Assembly: GCA_045106435.1 (NCBI GenBank)
Contig: JBGCEN010000422.1
Coordinates: 1 to 8,307, forward strand
Direction of reading: 5' to 3'
Length of the DNA: 8,307 bases
Origin: JBCCIM01 sp045106435
GTDB lineage: Bacteria; Bacteroidota; Rhodothermia; Rhodothermales; JAHQVL01
A program made the position numbers and the translations under genes. Under the pieces are notes generated by a model, which was given only the letters and a program-made list of their open reading frames with translations, was not told the DNA's origin and made no database searches. Below are positions 8,229-8,307 of this stretch, piece after piece. The first letter of the stretch is position 1. Every line of letters begins with the position of its first letter.

Positions 8229-8307
8229 CTTTTTTATTTGCATCAGTCGGGCTGCGCCCTCGTGTCGCACGTAACGCTGCTATGCGCTCAAAAAGTCGTA
8301 TCCAAAA
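8152..8307 (-). CDS. Possible 3' end of an upstream minus-strand gene (partial, unrecognised)
   Basis: One minus-strand frame is open from the right window edge for 51 codons to a TAA at 8154-8152. The peptide begins FWIRLFERIAALRATRGRSP and becomes very basic and polar, ending KSQQFLSRNN. I recognise no family, and no start is present in the window. Against it: 51 open codons can occur by chance, a plus-strand frame over much of the same stretch (from 8199) is also open, and the inverted repeat lies within it. A neighbouring minus frame ends as FGYDFLSA with TAG at 8282-8280 and could be the true gene end, with the inverted repeat acting as its terminator. Confidence 0.22.
   Translation of the reverse strand, partial: FWIRLFERIAALRATRGRSPTDANKKADSKAPKDRSLNVKIKSQQFLSRNN

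Noticed and set aside
1..8307. CRISPR arrays, tRNA or rRNA genes, insertion sequences
   Set aside because: I saw no regularly spaced direct repeats, no tRNA- or rRNA-like sequence and no transposase motifs. GCCGGC copies are irregularly spaced and too short to be an array.

Overview
The window holds a two-gene, minus-strand unit of the bacterial cell envelope, plus a short right-hand flank that I cannot assign. Base composition is mixed (about 50% GC by eye). The macroglobulin starts with an SCNKD-type lipoprotein signal and neither start has a clear Shine-Dalgarno sequence, which is compatible with Bacteroidota or a relative such as Rhodothermota. That placement is weak, because no taxonomic marker gene is present.

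Layout, in the direction of transcription (right to left). (i) 8307-7948: a region without a confident gene. It contains a nested inverted repeat, a possible 3' end of an upstream minus-strand gene, and weak promoter-like sequence. (ii) 7947-5473: a complete bifunctional penicillin-binding protein of the PBP1C type (pbpC, 824 aa) with membrane anchor, glycosyltransferase, transpeptidase and the PBP1C-specific C-terminal domain. (iii) 5476-1: a very large alpha-2-macroglobulin family lipoprotein (at least 1825 codons, YfhM/ECAM type) with an intact CLEQ thioester. It has no in-frame stop and runs off the left edge inside its last domain. Its start overlaps the pbpC stop as ATGA.

How they work together: bacterial alpha-2-macroglobulins with a thioester are thought to be periplasmic protease traps. 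PBP1C is their usual genomic partner and is thought to repair peptidoglycan, so the pair looks like an envelope-defence module. The four-base overlap implies translational coupling. The gene order (pbpC first) is the reverse of the E. coli yfhM-pbpC order as I remember it.

The strongest pattern the genes do not explain is the palindrome GCCGGC. I count 31 copies, about 15 times chance, in all three reading phases, and none in the right-hand flank. A perfect 8-bp hairpin just upstream of the macroglobulin start is a second signal. I found no RNA genes, CRISPR arrays or insertion sequences, and no clearly new system; the core is a good example of a known but incompletely understood module.
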